Assembly (NCBI RefSeq): GCF_000016345.1
Contig: NC_009379.1
Coordinates: forward strand, 682,001 to 746,000
Length of the DNA stretch: 64,000 bases
Source of the DNA: Polynucleobacter asymbioticus QLW-P1DMWA-1
GTDB lineage: Bacteria; Pseudomonadota; Gammaproteobacteria; Burkholderiales; Burkholderiaceae
Direction of reading: 5' to 3'
A program made the position numbers and the translations under genes. Positions 62,368 to 64,000 of this stretch are shown here, piece after piece. Below the pieces are notes generated by a model that was not told the origin of the DNA, ran no database searches, and saw nothing but the letters and a program-made list of their open reading frames with translations. Each line of letters opens with the position of its first letter. Position 1 is the stretch's first letter.

Positions 62368-63402
62368 TTACGACTGTCTTAGCGCCTTAGCGCATTCACT
62401 TACCAGATCTGGGCCCTTATAAATAAGGCCGCTATAAAGTTGAACCAAACTGGCCCCAGCCATGATCTTTTCTCGGGCATCAGCACCGCTTAAGATGCCG
62501 CCTACACCAATGATGGGAAGTTGGACACCTAATCGCGCCTTGAGCGCTCTGATGACAATATTGGAAGCGATTCGAACCGGAGCGCCTGATAGACCACCCG
62601 TTTCCTCTCCATATTGCATGCCTGTTACTGCCTCACGTGAAATAGTAGTGTTGGTGGCAATGACCGCATCAATATTAAATTCCATCAACAGATCGGCGAT
62701 CAGATGAATATCATTTTGATCTAAATCGGGAGCGATTTTTAAGAAGAGGGGTTTACGTACCCCATAGCGATCACTTAAGCGTTTTCTAGCATCATCTAAG
62801 CTCCTTAGCAAAGAGCGCAACATGTCTTCACCTTGGAGGGCTCGTAGATTTTGAGTATTAGGTGATGAAATATTCACGGTAATGTAAGTGGCAATCTCGT
62901 ATACCGCTTCCATTGCAGCAATGTAATCACTTGCTGCGTCTTCTATTGGGGTGATTGCATTTTTGCCAATATTCAAACCTAGAACACCACCGCGTTGCCA
63001 AAATATTGATTGACGCACTCGGGATACGCATGCCTCAACACCATCATTATTAAAACCCATGCGATTGATGATCGCTTCGGCTTGAGGGAGTCGAAACATG
63101 CGCGGCTTTGGGTTTCCTGCTTGTGGTCGTGGCGTTACTGTTCCAATTTCTAAAAAACCAAAACCGAGAGCTGCTAGTGAATCAATGTGTTTTCCATCCT
63201 TATCCAAGCCGGCTGCTAGGCCTACTGGGTTGGGAAACTCAATGCCACACAGATTCTGTGGATCAGCAATCGGTTTGCTTACCAATCGTTGCAATAGACC
63301 AAAACGTTGAGCTCGGTCTAGATTTTTTAAAGTGAGGTTATGGGCTTGCTCGGGGTCTAAGCAAAAGAGCCAAGGGCGCAATAAAGAGTAACGATCGATC
63401 AT
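62368..63402 (-). CDS. pyrD: Dihydroorotate dehydrogenase (quinone), class 2
   Basis: Membrane-associated FMN enzyme of pyrimidine synthesis. 344 residues; N-terminal hydrophobic helices ([20 protein letters not shown]) for quinone access, substrate loop [14 protein letters not shown]-binding TNTTISRE and [15 protein letters not shown]. Follows bpt by 9 bp on the same strand, suggesting an operon. Confidence 0.96.
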   Translation of the reverse strand: MIDRYSLLRPWLFCLDPEQAHNLTLKNLDRAQRFGLLQRLVSKPIADPQNLCGIEFPNPVGLAAGLDKDGKHIDSLAALGFGFLEIGTVTPRPQAGNPKPRMFRLPQAEAIINRMGFNNDGVEACVSRVRQSIFWQRGGVLGLNIGKNAITPIEDAASDYIAAMEAVYEIATYITVNISSPNTQNLRALQGEDMLRSLLRSLDDARKRLSDRYGVRKPLFLKIAPDLDQNDIHLIADLLMEFNIDAVIATNTTISREAVTGMQYGEETGGLSGAPVRIASNIVIRALKARLGVQLPIIGVGGILSGADAREKIMAGASLVQLYSGLIYKGPDLVSECAKALRQS

Positions 63403-63411
63403 GGGTAGATA

Positions 63412-64000
63412 TTATGACCCAGTCAGCGCTTGCCAATGATCGTCGATTAAACCTTCCATGGGTTGATACTTGGCTTTATAGGACATCTTTTCACTGTCTT
63501 TGATGTAATAGCCAAGATAGAGGTATGGCAGATTCAGTTCCTTGGTCTGTTCTAATTGCCACAAAATACTGTAGCTACCAAAACTAGCCGTAGTATCTGA
63601 TGCGTCATAAAAGGTATAGACAGATGAAATACCTTGCTCTAATAAGTCGATCATGCTGACCATGCGTAAGCGACCAGGGTGGGGGTCTTGCGGTCCATCT
63701 CTATATTCGACAATGCGCGAGTTCACGCGACTTTGCAAAAGAAACTGCATGTATTGATCTTGGTCATCGCTGTCCATATCTCCACCAGCGTGCCTTTGAT
63801 TTTGATAGTTCTGATAGAGCTGGTAATGCTCTTCTTGATAACCCAGGTTCAGAACTGAGGCAACAAGGCCAGCATGTTTTTTCCAGGCACGGCGTTGGCT
63901 GCGTGTGGGAGCAAATTGATTGACCAAAATTCGCGTCGCAACACACGCTTTGCATTCGTCACAATAGGGGCGATAGGTGTAAAGACCGCTGCGACGAAAA
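63412..64000 (-). CDS. bpt: Aspartate/glutamate leucyltransferase, 5' end off the window
   Basis: Transfers Leu from tRNA to N-terminal Asp/Glu, feeding the ClpS-ClpAP N-end rule pathway. The last 196 codons are here; the frame stays open to base 64000 and includes [20 protein letters not shown], with the conserved Cys pair, and then [20 protein letters not shown] at 63927 is internal, not the start. C-terminal motifs [20 protein letters not shown] and GLIDDHW match the family. Partial at the 5' end. Confidence 0.93.
   Translation of the reverse strand, partial: FRRSGLYTYRPYCDECKACVATRILVNQFAPTRSQRRAWKKHAGLVASVLNLGYQEEHYQLYQNYQNQRHAGGDMDSDDQDQYMQFLLQSRVNSRIVEYRDGPQDPHPGRLRMVSMIDLLEQGISSVYTFYDASDTTASFGSYSILWQLEQTKELNLPYLYLGYYIKDSEKMSYKAKYQPMEGLIDDHWQALTGS

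Overview
The window looks like a chromosomal segment of a free-living betaproteobacterium of the Burkholderiales, most likely Polynucleobacter or a close relative. This is inferred from protein flavour and gene order (ffs-dnaX-ybaB-recR, ftsK-lolA-serS, bpt-pyrD, aceE-aceF-lpdA next to a phasin), not from a database search. Coding density is high and almost all genes are housekeeping genes. I see no insertion sequence, prophage, CRISPR array, integron or rRNA operon.

Layout. 1-4.5 kb: NAD synthetase, a soluble pyrophosphatase and a divergent membrane H+-pyrophosphatase. 4.5-5.5 kb: a VapBC-type toxin-antitoxin pair between two near-identical terminators. 5.5-11.6 kb: trxB, ftsK-lolA-serS, then a second PIN toxin/AbrB-type antitoxin pair preceded by a perfect 44-bp palindrome. 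11.7-17.7 kb: tRNA-Ser(CGA), recQ, a secreted amidohydrolase, a choloylglycine-hydrolase family enzyme, a small ion-channel-like protein and an exonuclease. 17.8-20.8 kb: a small hydrophobic ORF, the 4.5S SRP RNA and dnaX-ybaB-recR. 21-25.6 kb: an OprB-like porin, an SOS-box-controlled umuDC followed by a 43-residue membrane peptide, msrQ and a small lipoprotein. 25.6-32 kb: many small genes, including a histone-tail fusion protein, YdcH, YjdM, AsmA, holin-like, SlyX, LLM oxidoreductase, a PIN toxin and YaeQ. 32-36 kb: an FAD oxidoreductase, hemN, and ompW behind two perfect FNR/ANR boxes. 36-44 kb: a P-loop kinase, uup, cbpAM, a UxaA/GarD dehydratase, pirin, a TAXI protein and PsiE.

44.3-52.3 kb is one co-directional minus-strand run: PAS sensor kinase, FixJ-like regulator, folD, prlC, a c-type cytochrome and an FCSD flavoprotein. 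It diverges from the pyruvate dehydrogenase operon (aceE, aceF, lpdA; 52.5-58.6 kb). A phasin, an EamA transporter, pbpG, an IclR regulator, pyrD and the 5'-truncated bpt fill the rest.

Functional themes: pyrophosphate handling, redox and low-oxygen adaptation (FNR boxes, hemN, ompW), SOS mutagenesis, three PIN-domain toxins, and control of acetyl-CoA supply next to a PHA-granule protein. No clear large novel system was found. The best candidates for new biology are the SOS-linked small membrane peptide, the small ORF facing the SRP RNA, the 44-bp palindrome that includes the antitoxin ribosome-binding site, and the histone-tail fusion protein.
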